NCBI GenBank assembly: GCA_017559955.1
Contig: JAFYPQ010000042.1
Span: 61,031 to 125,030 of the forward strand
Origin: Bacteroidales bacterium
GTDB lineage: Bacteria; Bacteroidota; Bacteroidia; Bacteroidales; G3-4614
DNA: 64,000 nucleotides
Reading direction: 5' to 3'
Shown here: positions 38,077 through 47,583 of the stretch, one piece after another
How the letters are laid out: each line of letters opens with the position of its first letter
Numbering within the stretch: the stretch's first letter is position 1
The notes under the pieces: generated by a model
Told to the model about the DNA's origin: nothing
What the model saw: only the letters and a program-made list of their open reading frames with translations
Database searches by the model: none
Made by a program: the position numbers and the translations under genes

Positions 38077-40326
38077 ATGAAGTATATAAAAAATTTTGTT
38101 CTGCTTTTTGCTGTGGCAACTCTATTGTTGAGTTGTAATAGCGGAAACGAGAGAGTTGTGGAGTTGCTTATTCCGCAACCTGCCAAAACAATAATAAAAT
38201 CAGGACGTTTTACACACGATACTCCGGTGGTATATTTCAGCAATGTAAGCGATAGTGATAAAGAAAATCTGTTGGAGCTTATTAAAGGAGTATTCCCCTC
38301 TGCCACCGAAACTCTCGATAGTACGGAGAGCGGAGTAATCAGAGTAAAACAACTCCCATATTCAAATAATGCAACCGAGAGTTACGATTTATGCGTATCT
38401 CGTTCGTCAATCGATATTGAAGCACGAACTCCTGCAGGATTGATATATGCAATTCAAACCATAGCACAGCTAAACTATCTTAGCACAAGAGGAGTTCCTT
38501 GTGTAATTATCAGTGATGCTCCACGCTTTGCATATCGAGGAATTCATTTGGACGTCTCTCGCCATTTTTATAGTGTAGAGTTCATCAAAAAACAGTTGGA
38601 TGTAATGTCGTTTTATAAGATGAACCGTTTTCATTGGCACTTGACCGACGGAGCAGGATGGAGAATAGAGATAAAAAAATATCCTCGTCTGACAACATTT
38701 GCAGCATGGCGACCATACAATAATTGGAAAGAGTTTTGGTTTGGCGAAAGATTATATTGCGAGCAAACCGATGCCAAGGCAAAAGGAGGTTATTATACCC
38801 AAGAGGATGTAAAAGAGATTGTGGCGTATGCACAAAAATTGAATATTACGGTAATCCCTGAAATTGAGATGCCCGGTCATAGCGACGAAGTGCTTGCTGC
38901 CTATCCCGAACTATCTTGTAAAGGTAAACCCTATACAAGTGGAGAGATGTGTATAGGAAACGAGGCAACATACAAATTCTTAACAGATGTTTTGTCGGAG
39001 GTGTGTGAGTTGTTCCCTTCTGAGTATATTCATATCGGAGGCGATGAGGCTGACCATAAAAATTGGAAGGAGTGTGCAAAATGTCAAGGAACAATTCGAG
39101 CAAAAGGTCTTAAAAACGAGCACGAGTTACAAAGCTACCTAATACAACGCATCGAAAATTTCTTAAGCACCAAAGGAAAGAAATTGATTGGTTGGGACGA
39201 GATAATAGAGGGAGGTCTTTCTCCATACGCAACCGTAATGGCTTGGAGAGGCGAAGCCGGTGGTATTAAGGCGGCACAAATGGGACACGATGCTATAATG
39301 ACTCCCGGAAATTGGCTCTATTTTGATGCATATCAAGATAACCCCGCAACCGAGCCCGAAGCAATTGGCGGATACCTTCCGTTAAGCAGGGTATATAGTT
39401 ATGAGCCTGTACCCGATTCTCTATCTTTAGAGGAGAAATCGCATATAATCGGAGTTCAAGCAAACCTTTGGACAGAATACATACAAACCGAGGAGCATGT
39501 TGAGTATATGTTATATCCCAGAGTGTTGGCACTTGCCGAGTTGGGATGGTGTATGGCTGACGCCAAAGATTGGGAGCGTTTTTTGCCTGCGGCTAATCGC
39601 CATCTTGAGATACTTAAAGATAAAGGAATAAATGCTCATCAAATTTCGAACAGTGTAATTGCCGAAGAGGTTGTAGATGTAGAGAAACAAAAAATAGAGT
39701 TGTCGTTCCGTTGCGATAAGATGCCTGTCGATATAAGATATACCAACGACGGCAGTGAACCTACAATAGAATCGGAACTATACAACGCCCCGATTTCAAT
39801 CAAGGATTCGGCAATAATAAAAGTAGCCATATTCCAGAACGATGAGAGAATAACAGAGGTACAGACATTCACACCTTTATATCACAAAGCAATAGGAAAG
39901 AAAGTTTCTTATAACATACCGCATTGTTCACACTATGTAGCCAAGGGAGAGGCAACACTAACCGACGGCTATAACGGAGGAGCATCGTATGGCGATGGAA
40001 GTTGGCAAGGCTTTAATAAAGATGTAGATGTAGTGCTTGATATGGGAGAGGTAACTCCTATCAGAGAGATAGAGGTAAACTTTATGCAACAAGCCGGTCC
40101 TTGGATTTGGTTCCCCGAATATGTTGATATATATATGAGCGAAGATGGCGAAACTTGGCGTAATGTGAAACATATCTCCAATGATGTTCCACGTGATACC
40201 GAAGGAATGTTAATTAAGAACTTTGGTTTTGCAGGAGAGGAGAGATGCCGATATATTCGTTACACAGCACACCAATTACCTAAAGAGGGAGCATATATGT
40301 TTATTGATGAGATAAAAGTAAAATAA
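38077..40326 (+). CDS. Beta-hexosaminidase (GH20), second copy
   Basis: Paralogue of the preceding gene with the same domain order: lipobox LLLSC (about Cys15), GH20b domain, barrel, chitobiase C-terminal domain (RYTNDGSEPTIESELYN, about 550-565) and F5/8 type C module. Catalytic Asp323-Glu324 in HIGGDEADH. The start is set by AAGGAG directly before the ATG, closer than usual. Differences from copy one cluster in the active-site loops (for instance TDGAGWRIE instead of TDDQGWRME in the barrel), which suggests a different substrate. A terminator follows, so the MFS gene downstream may depend on read-through. Confidence 0.92.
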   Translation: MKYIKNFVLLFAVATLLLSCNSGNERVVELLIPQPAKTIIKSGRFTHDTPVVYFSNVSDSDKENLLELIKGVFPSATETLDSTESGVIRVKQLPYSNNATESYDLCVSRSSIDIEARTPAGLIYAIQTIAQLNYLSTRGVPCVIISDAPRFAYRGIHLDVSRHFYSVEFIKKQLDVMSFYKMNRFHWHLTDGAGWRIEIKKYPRLTTFAAWRPYNNWKEFWFGERLYCEQTDAKAKGGYYTQEDVKEIVAYAQKLNITVIPEIEMPGHSDEVLAAYPELSCKGKPYTSGEMCIGNEATYKFLTDVLSEVCELFPSEYIHIGGDEADHKNWKECAKCQGTIRAKGLKNEHELQSYLIQRIENFLSTKGKKLIGWDEIIEGGLSPYATVMAWRGEAGGIKAAQMGHDAIMTPGNWLYFDAYQDNPATEPEAIGGYLPLSRVYSYEPVPDSLSLEEKSHIIGVQANLWTEYIQTEEHVEYMLYPRVLALAELGWCMADAKDWERFLPAANRHLEILKDKGINAHQISNSVIAEEVVDVEKQKIELSFRCDKMPVDIRYTNDGSEPTIESELYNAPISIKDSAIIKVAIFQNDERITEVQTFTPLYHKAIGKKVSYNIPHCSHYVAKGEATLTDGYNGGASYGDGSWQGFNKDVDVVLDMGEVTPIREIEVNFMQQAGPWIWFPEYVDIYMSEDGETWRNVKHISNDVPRDTEGMLIKNFGFAGEERCRYIRYTAHQLPKEGAYMFIDEIKVK

Positions 40327-40333
40327 ATTAAAA

Positions 40334-40378
40334 GGGGGGGATGTACTTTTATGAAGTACATTCTCCTATTATAATTTT
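40334..40378 (+). terminator. Terminator after the second GH20 gene
   Basis: GGGGG-ATGTACTT pairs, with two G-T wobbles, to AAGTACAT-TCTCC around TTATG; TATTATAATTTT follows. The run of seven G (40334-40340) forms the base of the stem. Confidence 0.65.
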
Positions 40379-40390
40379 AAGAGGATAAAA

Positions 40391-42121
40391 ATGAAAGAAG
40401 GAAAAGTGAGAAATCCCATAGCGTGGGTTCCATCGGTATATTTTGCAATGGGTATGCCGTTTGTTGCACTATCATTAGTATCGGTAATTATGTTTAAAGA
40501 CCTCGGAATCGACGAGGCATCAATAACTCTGTGGACATCGTTAATAATATTACCCTATTCGTTAAAACCGATATGGAGCCCTCTTCTTGAGATTTGGGGG
40601 ACAAAAAAAGGAGTAGTAGTGATAACTCAGATGTTATCAGGATTGTGTTTTGGATTTATAGCATTTATGTTGCCTATCCCAAATTTCTTTGCCTTTACAA
40701 TTGCAATGATGGGAGTGATAGCGTTCAGTGGAGCAACTCACGATATAGCAACTGACGGAATATATCTTACATCCCTTGATAAGGATACTCAAGCACGTTA
40801 TATAGGTTGGCAAGGAGCATTCTTTAACCTTGCAAAAGTTCTTGCGAACGGAGGTATGGTAGGATTGGCAGGAATCCTTATGGATCACTTTAAGGAGACA
40901 GAGCCTGAAAAAGCCGCCATGTATGCGTGGATGATAATAATGGGATTGATAGCAATACTATTATGTGCCTTATCGATTTATCACTATTTTGTATTGCCAA
41001 AAGGTGCAAAGTCGGCCGATGCACCAACATCGGCATACAGAGCAATGGTGTCATTTGCAGAAGTATTCAAAGCTTTCTTCCAAAAGAAATATATTTGGAT
41101 ATTTATTCTATTTATAGTGTCATATCGCTTAACAGAAGGATTTGCGGTTAAAATGGTACCTCTATTCTTAAAGGCATCTTTAGAGGAGGGCGGATTGGCA
41201 TTATCTAATGGACAAATAGGATTAATATACGGAACTCTTGGAACAATAGCCTTTATCATTGGTTCAATAGCGGGAGGATATTATATAGCTGCGGGCAAAT
41301 TAAAACGAGTTCTCTTTTCGTTGATATGTATCTTTAATATTCCATTTGTAATATATTATCTGTTTGCACTATTTCAACCGGCAAATATATACTTAATAGG
41401 TAGCGGATTGGTGCTTGAGTACTTCTGTTACGGATTTGGATTTGTTGGATTGACAATGTTTATGATGGAGCAAGTTGCACCAGGTAAACATACAATGGCA
41501 CACTATGCATTTGCATCCGGAATTATGAACTTAGGCTTTATGATTCCCGGAATGATAAGCGGTTGGATATTCCAACAAGTAGGATATGAGCAATTCTTCT
41601 TCATAGCGTTGGTAGTTTCAATACCTGCATTTATAATGGCGTGGGTAGTTCCGTTTGACAATGCACAGCTATCAAAGATAAAAATGTTATGTTCAAAAAT
41701 AATAGGAGCAGTAGTAGTTGGAGCCGTAATATTTGTAATATATTTGTTGCTAAATCCTACAAATGCAAATATGTCGGGACGTATTACAGCTGAATCGACC
41801 AACGAGAACTTGAAAGAGATAAATGTTAGAGTAGTAGGAACAACATTTAGTACAACAACTAATGAAGAGGGTTGTTATTCATTTGAGAATCTTCCCGTTG
41901 GAGAATTTAATGTTGAGGTTACAAAAGAGAATTATGCAACACAAACTCTTAAGGTAAATATTGTTGAAGATTCGACATACGTTGTAAATTTTGTGCTTGA
42001 AGAGTTGAGTGAAGCAGAACCACTCAAAGAAGCTTCCGAAAATATAGAGCCTGTTTTGAACGAGCAAAAAGAGGAGGTTTCAGATACAACATCGAAGAAT
42101 GACTCTACCCCCCCTTGCTAA
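40391..42121 (+). CDS. MFS transporter fused to a carboxypeptidase-regulatory-like domain
   Basis: Inner-membrane transporter related to the AmpG/SLC33-like branch, probably the importer for a glycan product such as mannosyl-GlcNAc (inference from position next to GH130). Twelve MFS helices span about residues 8-420. A thirteenth segment (IIGAVVVGAVIFVIYLLL, about 437-454) follows, which would place the C-terminus in the periplasm. Residues about 465-540 form a CarboxypepD_reg/Cna-B-like beta domain (GRITAEST...EEGCYSFENLPVGEFNVEV), then an acidic linker. The frame stops at 42121 just after a run of seven C; losing one C would add the CW_7 domain encoded next. The fusion is unusual for an MFS protein. 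Confidence 0.85.
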   Translation: MKEGKVRNPIAWVPSVYFAMGMPFVALSLVSVIMFKDLGIDEASITLWTSLIILPYSLKPIWSPLLEIWGTKKGVVVITQMLSGLCFGFIAFMLPIPNFFAFTIAMMGVIAFSGATHDIATDGIYLTSLDKDTQARYIGWQGAFFNLAKVLANGGMVGLAGILMDHFKETEPEKAAMYAWMIIMGLIAILLCALSIYHYFVLPKGAKSADAPTSAYRAMVSFAEVFKAFFQKKYIWIFILFIVSYRLTEGFAVKMVPLFLKASLEEGGLALSNGQIGLIYGTLGTIAFIIGSIAGGYYIAAGKLKRVLFSLICIFNIPFVIYYLFALFQPANIYLIGSGLVLEYFCYGFGFVGLTMFMMEQVAPGKHTMAHYAFASGIMNLGFMIPGMISGWIFQQVGYEQFFFIALVVSIPAFIMAWVVPFDNAQLSKIKMLCSKIIGAVVVGAVIFVIYLLLNPTNANMSGRITAESTNENLKEINVRVVGTTFSTTTNEEGCYSFENLPVGEFNVEVTKENYATQTLKVNIVEDSTYVVNFVLEELSEAEPLKEASENIEPVLNEQKEEVSDTTSKNDSTPPC

Positions 42122-42290
42122 CGAATTAGAGTACAAGGCTTTAAGTGTAATTAGGGGAGATTTTGGAAATGGAGAAGAGAGAAAAGAAAAATTGGGAGTT
42201 GATTACCAAGTAATCCAAAATGAGGTAAATAAGATGTATAAGAACGATTTTTATATTAAAAAATATAAGATAAGAAATAAAATTTATTAA
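42099..42290 (+). pseudogene. Out-of-frame CW_7 (Cpl-7 type) domain segment
   Basis: A 63-codon frame that overlaps the end of the MFS gene by 23 bases. It encodes one CW_7 repeat: ALSVIRGDFGNGEERKEKLG, then DYQVIQNEVNKMY, matching the VI-x-G-x-x-GNG-x-x-R...DY-x-x-VQ-x-x-VN pattern of the Cpl-7 lysozyme repeats that bind peptidoglycan. As a separate gene it would make a cytoplasmic peptide, which makes little sense. Removing one C from the C7 run (42108-42114) joins it in frame to the MFS protein as STPLANELEY. So it is the detached C-terminus of that protein: natural frameshift, switchable tract, programmed slippage or sequencing error. Confidence 0.7.
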
Positions 42291-42309
42291 TCTAAATTAA
42301 ATAAGAACT

Positions 42310-43284
42310 ATGGGAAAAGTAGAAATGCCATGGGAAGATCGTCCCGAAGGATGTAAAGATGTAATGTGGAGATATTCAAAAAACCCGGTAATTGACCGTT
42401 ATCATATCCCCTCATCAAACAGTATATTCAATAGTGCAGTAGTGCCTTTTGGCGATGGATTTGCAGGAGTATTCCGTTGCGACAACAAAGCCGTACAAAT
42501 GAATATCTTTGCAGGATTCAGTAAAGACGGTATCAATTGGGAAATCAATCACGAACCAATCAAATTCAAAGCAGGTAATACCGAAATGATTGAGTCGGAA
42601 TACAAATACGACCCTCGTGTAACTTGGATTGAGGACAGATATTGGATTACTTGGTGTAATGGTTATCACGGACCAACAATCGGAATAGGTTATACTTTCG
42701 ATTTCAAAGAGTTCTATCAATGCGAAAATGCATTTTTGCCATTTAACCGTAACGGAGTATTGTTCCCCGAGAAAATCAACGGCAAATATGCAATGTTGAG
42801 CCGTCCAAGCGATAACGGACACACTCCATTCGGAGATATCTATATCAGCTTCTCTCCCGATATGAAATATTGGGGTGAGCACCGTTGTGTTATGAAAGTA
42901 ACCCCATTCCCTGAGAGTGCATGGCAATGTACAAAAATAGGAGCAGGTTCGGTTCCTTTCTTAACTGACGAAGGATGGTTGATGTTCTACCACGGAGTTA
43001 TCACAACTTGTAACGGTTTCCGCTACTCAATGGGTGCGGCAATTCTCGACAAAGAGGATCCCACAAAAGTATTATATCGTACTCGTGATTACATTTTGGC
43101 TCCTGCAGCACCATACGAAATGCAAGGTGATGTACCCAATGTAGTGTTCCCATGTGCAGCTTTGTTTGACAAAGAGAAAGACCAAGTTGCAGTTTATTAC
43201 GGTTGTGCCGATACTGTTACAGGAATGGCATTCGGTAAAATCAGTGAGGTAATCGAGTTCGTTAAAAAAACAAACATCCTATAA
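42310..43284 (+). CDS. GH130 beta-mannosyl phosphorylase (probable Man-beta-1,4-GlcNAc phosphorylase)
   Basis: Cytoplasmic phosphorylase that splits beta-1,4-mannosyl-GlcNAc with phosphate into mannose-1-phosphate and GlcNAc. The five-bladed propeller GH130 fold is recognised by the N-terminus ([20 protein letters not shown]), the [12 protein letters not shown] block and the [16 protein letters not shown] segment with the conserved Asp101. It resembles the N-glycan enzyme BT1033 of Bacteroides thetaiotaomicron (from memory). No signal peptide, 324 residues. It sits between the MFS transporter and GH92, the same kind of neighbourhood as in N-glycan utilisation loci, which supports the assignment. 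A beta-1,4-mannobiose substrate is less likely but not excluded. Confidence 0.88.
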   Translation: MGKVEMPWEDRPEGCKDVMWRYSKNPVIDRYHIPSSNSIFNSAVVPFGDGFAGVFRCDNKAVQMNIFAGFSKDGINWEINHEPIKFKAGNTEMIESEYKYDPRVTWIEDRYWITWCNGYHGPTIGIGYTFDFKEFYQCENAFLPFNRNGVLFPEKINGKYAMLSRPSDNGHTPFGDIYISFSPDMKYWGEHRCVMKVTPFPESAWQCTKIGAGSVPFLTDEGWLMFYHGVITTCNGFRYSMGAAILDKEDPTKVLYRTRDYILAPAAPYEMQGDVPNVVFPCAALFDKEKDQVAVYYGCADTVTGMAFGKISEVIEFVKKTNIL

Positions 43285-43313
43285 GAAGCTATTTGAATTT
43301 ATTATCAACAAAT

Positions 43314-43368
43314 AACCAAATGAGGGTGCATCAAAATATGATTTTGACACACCCTCAATGGTTTTTAA
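43314..43368 (+). terminator. Strong hairpin between GH130 and GH92
   Basis: TGAGGGTG (43321-43328) pairs with CACCCTCA (43350-43357); an inner CAAAAT/ATTTTG stem and outer ACCA/TGGT pairing lengthen it; GGTTTTT follows. It ends only about ten bases before the GH92 start codon. Confidence 0.75.
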
Positions 43369-43377
43369 TAAAAAAGT

Positions 43378-45639
43378 ATGAAAATATATAGTTATCTGTG
43401 TGCTGCCATGATGCTTTTTGCATCGGTGGTCGTAGAGGCCAAAACAGCAGCCGACTACGTAAATCCGTTTATCGGAACAACAAACTTTGGAACAACCAAC
43501 CCCGGAGCCGTATCGCCCGGAGGATTTATGTCTGTTGTCCCCTTTAATGTAATGGGTTCGGCAGATAATAAATATGATAAAGATGCTCGTTGGTGGTCAA
43601 CACCATACGAATTTTACAATTCGTTTTTTACGGGCTTTTCGCATGTAAACCTAAGCGGTGTCGGATGTCCCGAGTTAGGTTCACTTTTGTTAATGCCGAC
43701 AACAGGCGATTTGACTGTCGATTACAAAGAGTATGGCAGTGCCTATAAAAACGAAAAAGCAATACCCGGTTACTATTCAACAGAGTTAACAAAGTATGGG
43801 ATAAAATGCGAAGTCTCGGCAACACCTCGTACAAGTATTGCTCGTTTTACATTCCCTAAAGGGCAAAGTAATATACTTATGAATTTAGGCGAAGGCTTGA
43901 CAAACGAATCGGGAGCAACTGTTCGCAGAGTAAGTGCAACCGAGATTGAGGGTAGCAAACTTATGGGAACATTCTGTTATACCCCTCAAGCAGTATTCCC
44001 TATCTACTTTGTGATGCGTGTCAGCAAAGCTCCCCAAAATTATGGTTTCTGGAAAATGCAACGCAACAAAACCGGCGTTGAAGGAGAGTGGGACATAGAC
44101 AATGGAAAATATAAACTATACCCAAAATACTCTCGAGTAATGTCGGGCGACGACATTGGCAACTGGTATGTATTTAATACAACAGAGGGCGAACAAATTG
44201 AGGTTCAAATAGGAATATCGTTTGTAAGTTGCGAAAATGCTCGAGAGAACCTTGATGCCGAGCAACAAGGTTTCAACTTTGAGAAAGTTCGCACCGATGC
44301 CTATAATACTTGGAACGAATATCTATCAGCGGCAACAGTAGAGGGTGGAACAGAAGATCAAAAAACAGTCTTCTACACAGCATTGTACCACTCATTAATA
44401 CACCCCAACATCTTGCAAGATGTAAACGGCGAATATCCCGCAATGGAGAGTGGCGAAAACCTTAAAACCTCAACAAACCGTTATACCGTCTTCTCTTTAT
44501 GGGACACATTCCGTAACGTACACCAGTTGCAATCGTTGCTATATCCCGAACGTCAATTGGATATGGTACGCAGTATGGTTGATATGTATAAAGAGAGCGG
44601 ATGGTTACCTCGTTGGGAACTTTACGGACGTGAAACCTATGTAATGTCGGGCGATCCGGCAATACCAGTAATTGTTGACACTTGGTTAAGAGGATTAAAA
44701 GATTTTGATGTAGAGGCAGCATATGAAGCGATGATAAAATCTGCCACTACATCCGGTAAAGATAACCTATTACGCCCTGACTGCGACCCATACAACGAAA
44801 AAGGATATATCCCTTATGGAATATTCTCTGCCGACCTTTCGGGCGACAACTCGGTATCTCGCTCATTGGAGTATTATGTAGCCGACTATGCTTTGTCGCA
44901 ACTTGCAAAAGATTTAGGCAAAACAAAAGATGCAGAGTTCTATTACAAACGCTCATTAGGATATAAGAGATACTACTGTAAAGAGTTCGGAACATTGCGT
45001 CCTGTAACTGAGGATGGCAAATTCCTATCTCCATTCAATCCAAAACAAGGCGAGAACTTTGAACCATCTCCTGGTTTCCACGAAGGAACAGCATGGAACT
45101 ATACCTTCTATGTGCCTCACGATATTGAGGGATTGGCAAAACTTATGGGCGGTAAAAAGAAATTTGTAAACAAATTACAAATGGTATTCGATGAGAAACT
45201 ATACGACCCTGCAAACGAGCCAAACATAGCATACCCATATATCTTCTCGGCATTCAAAGGAGAGGAGTGGCGAACTGATAAAGAGGTGAGAAGATTGCTT
45301 GCAACACACTTTACCAACACTCCCGACGGAATACCCGGAAACGACGATACAGGAACAATGTCGGCATGGGCAGTATTCAATATGATGGGATTCTATCCCG
45401 ATTGTCCTGCAAAAGCAGAGTACACCGCAGTTGCACCAACATTTGATAAGATAACACTTACTTTGGATAAGAAATATTATAACAACGACAAAGTGGTTAT
45501 CACAACCGAAAAATGCACACCTGATGCAAACACAATCAGTTGCATTAAAATTGACGGAAAAAAAATAAACGGACGCAAACTAACTCACGAGCAGATAGTA
45601 AATGCAAAAGAGATAAAATTTGTATTGGTAAAAAAGTAA
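43378..45639 (+). CDS. Alpha-mannosidase (GH92)
   Basis: Calcium-dependent inverting exo-alpha-mannosidase that trims mannose from N-glycans outside the cytoplasm. Signal peptide 1-21 (ending VVEAKT). The N-terminal beta-sandwich begins with DYVNPFIGT, a constant start in GH92. The (alpha/alpha)6 catalytic domain carries the acid region HEGTAWNYTFYVPHD (about 566-580) and the base region IPGNDDTGTMSAWAVF (about 657-672). 753 residues. Specificity (alpha-1,2, -1,3 or -1,6) cannot be read directly. A strong hairpin lies right before the start codon, so expression may rely on read-through or an internal promoter that I cannot see. Confidence 0.93.
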   Translation: MKIYSYLCAAMMLFASVVVEAKTAADYVNPFIGTTNFGTTNPGAVSPGGFMSVVPFNVMGSADNKYDKDARWWSTPYEFYNSFFTGFSHVNLSGVGCPELGSLLLMPTTGDLTVDYKEYGSAYKNEKAIPGYYSTELTKYGIKCEVSATPRTSIARFTFPKGQSNILMNLGEGLTNESGATVRRVSATEIEGSKLMGTFCYTPQAVFPIYFVMRVSKAPQNYGFWKMQRNKTGVEGEWDIDNGKYKLYPKYSRVMSGDDIGNWYVFNTTEGEQIEVQIGISFVSCENARENLDAEQQGFNFEKVRTDAYNTWNEYLSAATVEGGTEDQKTVFYTALYHSLIHPNILQDVNGEYPAMESGENLKTSTNRYTVFSLWDTFRNVHQLQSLLYPERQLDMVRSMVDMYKESGWLPRWELYGRETYVMSGDPAIPVIVDTWLRGLKDFDVEAAYEAMIKSATTSGKDNLLRPDCDPYNEKGYIPYGIFSADLSGDNSVSRSLEYYVADYALSQLAKDLGKTKDAEFYYKRSLGYKRYYCKEFGTLRPVTEDGKFLSPFNPKQGENFEPSPGFHEGTAWNYTFYVPHDIEGLAKLMGGKKKFVNKLQMVFDEKLYDPANEPNIAYPYIFSAFKGEEWRTDKEVRRLLATHFTNTPDGIPGNDDTGTMSAWAVFNMMGFYPDCPAKAEYTAVAPTFDKITLTLDKKYYNNDKVVITTEKCTPDANTISCIKIDGKKINGRKLTHEQIVNAKEIKFVLVKK

Positions 45640-45660
45640 GAATATAAAATGTTAAATATT

Positions 45661-45702
45661 GAGAGCGGAGAGATAGTGAAATATCTTTCTGCTCTCTTGT
45701 TT
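45661..45702 (+). terminator. Terminator after GH92
   Basis: GAGAGC-G-GAGAGATA pairs with TATCTTTC-T-GCTCTC; TTGTTTG follows. Confidence 0.7.
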
Positions 45703-45722
45703 GTAATATAAACAGATTATTG

Positions 45723-45730
45723 TAATTTTG
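45723..45730 (+). promoter_or_regulatory. -7 box for proS
   Basis: TAATTTTG fits TAnnTTTG, 45 bases before the ATG. Confidence 0.6.
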
Positions 45731-45774
45731 TAGCTTGTAATTCAATAAAGAATAATACAATAGACAATATAATT

Positions 45775-47253
45775 ATGGCAGAATTAAAAAATCTAACCAA
45801 AAGAGGCGAAAACTATTCGCAATGGTATAACGAGCTTGTTGTTAAGGCCGACTTGGCTGAGCAATCGGCAGTTCGTGGTTGTATGGTAATAAAACCTTAC
45901 GGATATGCAATTTGGGAGAAGATGCAGCGTCAGTTGGACGATATGTTTAAGGAGACAGGACACGTTAATGCATATTTCCCATTGTTGATTCCAAAATCTT
46001 TCTTGAGCAAAGAGGCAGAACACGTCGAGGGATTTGCAAAAGAGTGTGCCGTTGTAACACACTATCGCCTTAAAAATTCTGATAACGGACAAGGTGTAAC
46101 GGTCGATCCTGCCGCTCGTTTGGAGGAGGAGTTGATTATTCGTCCAACATCTGAGACAATCATTTGGAATACATATAAAAACTGGATACAATCATATAGA
46201 GATCTTCCAATTCTTTGTAACCAATGGGCAAATGTAATGCGATGGGAGATGCGTACCCGTTTGTTCCTTCGCACTGCAGAGTTCTTGTGGCAAGAGGGAC
46301 ACACTGCTCACGCAACTAAAGAGGAGGCTGAGGAAGAGGCAGTAAAAATGTTGAATGTATATTCTACATTTGCCGAGAAATATATGGCTATGCCGGTTAT
46401 CAAAGGAGTGAAATCGGAGAGCGAGAAGTTTGCAGGTGCTGTAAACACTTACACAATTGAGGCATTGATGCAAGACGGTAAAGCATTGCAATCGGGAACA
46501 TCTCACTTCCTTGGTCAAAACTTTGCTAAGGCATTCGATGTTCAATTTTTGGATAGAGATAATTCTTTATCATACGTTTGGGCAACATCGTGGGGAGTAT
46601 CAACTCGTTTGATGGGTGCTTTGATTATGTCTCACTCTGACGATAATGGTCTTGTATTGCCTCCAAAGTTGGCACCAATTCAAGTTGTAATTGTGCCTAT
46701 ATATCGTGGCGAGGAGCAACTTGCTCAAATCGATGAGAAAGTTGCAGGTATTGTTTCTGCACTTAAAGCAAAAGGAATTTCAGTTAAATACGATAATGCA
46801 GACAACAAACGTCCCGGATTTAAATTCGCCGACTATGAGTTGAAAGGTGTTCCTGTTCGTTTGGTAATGGGTGGACGTGACCTTGAAAACAACACAATTG
46901 AGGTTATGCGTCGTGATACTCTTGAAAAAGAGACTCGCACTTGCGATGGCATTGTAGAGTATGTTGAGCAACTACTTGAAGATATTCAAAACAACATATT
47001 TGAGAAAGCACGTAAATTCCGTGATGCAAGCATCAGAGAGGTTGATACATATGCTGAGTTTAAAGAGGAGATTGAGAAAGGTGGATTTATATATGCTCAC
47101 TGGGACGGAACAGCAGAGACAGAGGCATTAATTAAGGAGGAGACAAAAGCTACTATTCGTTGTATCCCCGAGGATATGGATGCTACTCCCGGAGTATGTA
47201 TGGTAACAGGGAAACCATCTGCTCGCCGAGTACTTTTTGCTCGTTCATACTAA
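45775..47253 (+). CDS. proS: Prolyl-tRNA synthetase, archaeal/eukaryal type
   Basis: Charges tRNA-Pro with proline. Class II motifs: motif 2 region [20 protein letters not shown] (about 152-171) and [15 protein letters not shown] (about 122-136). The anticodon-binding domain covers about 295-400. The C-terminal zinc-binding-like domain ends in [10 protein letters not shown]. The editing domain of the bacterial type (INS) is missing, as expected for the short ProS type 3, 492 residues. This type is normal in Bacteroidetes. Monocistronic, with its own promoter and terminator. Confidence 0.95.
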   Translation: MAELKNLTKRGENYSQWYNELVVKADLAEQSAVRGCMVIKPYGYAIWEKMQRQLDDMFKETGHVNAYFPLLIPKSFLSKEAEHVEGFAKECAVVTHYRLKNSDNGQGVTVDPAARLEEELIIRPTSETIIWNTYKNWIQSYRDLPILCNQWANVMRWEMRTRLFLRTAEFLWQEGHTAHATKEEAEEEAVKMLNVYSTFAEKYMAMPVIKGVKSESEKFAGAVNTYTIEALMQDGKALQSGTSHFLGQNFAKAFDVQFLDRDNSLSYVWATSWGVSTRLMGALIMSHSDDNGLVLPPKLAPIQVVIVPIYRGEEQLAQIDEKVAGIVSALKAKGISVKYDNADNKRPGFKFADYELKGVPVRLVMGGRDLENNTIEVMRRDTLEKETRTCDGIVEYVEQLLEDIQNNIFEKARKFRDASIREVDTYAEFKEEIEKGGFIYAHWDGTAETEALIKEETKATIRCIPEDMDATPGVCMVTGKPSARRVLFARSY

Positions 47254-47338
47254 GAGATTGTTTTGAACTTTATAAAATAAATTCGGAATAAAATTCAATG
47301 AGAGTTAAAGAGAAAAGATAAATATTTATATTCTACTA

Positions 47339-47374
47339 TAAGGAGGGTATTTTTAATGCTCTCCTTATTTTTTT
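47339..47374 (+). terminator. Terminator after proS
   Basis: TAAGGAG (47339-47345) pairs with CTCCTTA (47361-47367), followed by a run of seven T. Confidence 0.7.
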
Positions 47375-47494
47375 GATTAACAGACCCTTTTATATGTTTT
47401 TAAACATATTTCCTCTAATGCATTGAAAATCAGTAGTATAAATTATGTTTAATTTAAGGTTTAAGATTTCATATAAAATTTTTATTGTTGCAAC

Positions 47495-47527
47495 TTGCTA
47501 ATAATCAAAAGAAAATGTTTACCTTTG
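47495..47527 (+). promoter_or_regulatory. Promoter of the M23-LysM gene
   Basis: TTG at 47495-47497 and TACCTTTG at 47520-47527, 22 bases apart, fit the Bacteroidetes -33/-7 pattern. It supports the start at 47584 rather than the upstream Met. Confidence 0.65.
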
Positions 47528-47583
47528 AGGCGAATTTGGGTAAATATCTACTTCCCAAAACAGGAAATAAGGCAAATAAAACT

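Larger units (their letters stand above)
47254..47583. other. Spacer upstream of the M23 gene
   Basis: Contains the proS terminator (47339-47374) and the M23 promoter (47495-47527). No gene is seen between; the remainder is AT-rich without clear structure. The frame of the peptidase stays open back to 47485, but the part before 47584 has no signal-peptide character and overlaps the promoter. Confidence 0.5.

Noticed and set aside
40334..40340. Seven-G run before the MFS gene as a phase-variable promoter tract
   Set aside because: The G run pairs with the TCTCC of the following hairpin and is explained as the base of the GH20 terminator.
42099..42290. Independent small gene for a CW_7 protein
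   Set aside because: No signal peptide, so a peptidoglycan-binding domain would stay in the cytoplasm; a one-base change joins it to the MFS frame.
47485..47583. N-terminal extension of the M23 peptidase
   Set aside because: It overlaps a good promoter and would place about 33 residues ahead of a normal signal peptide.
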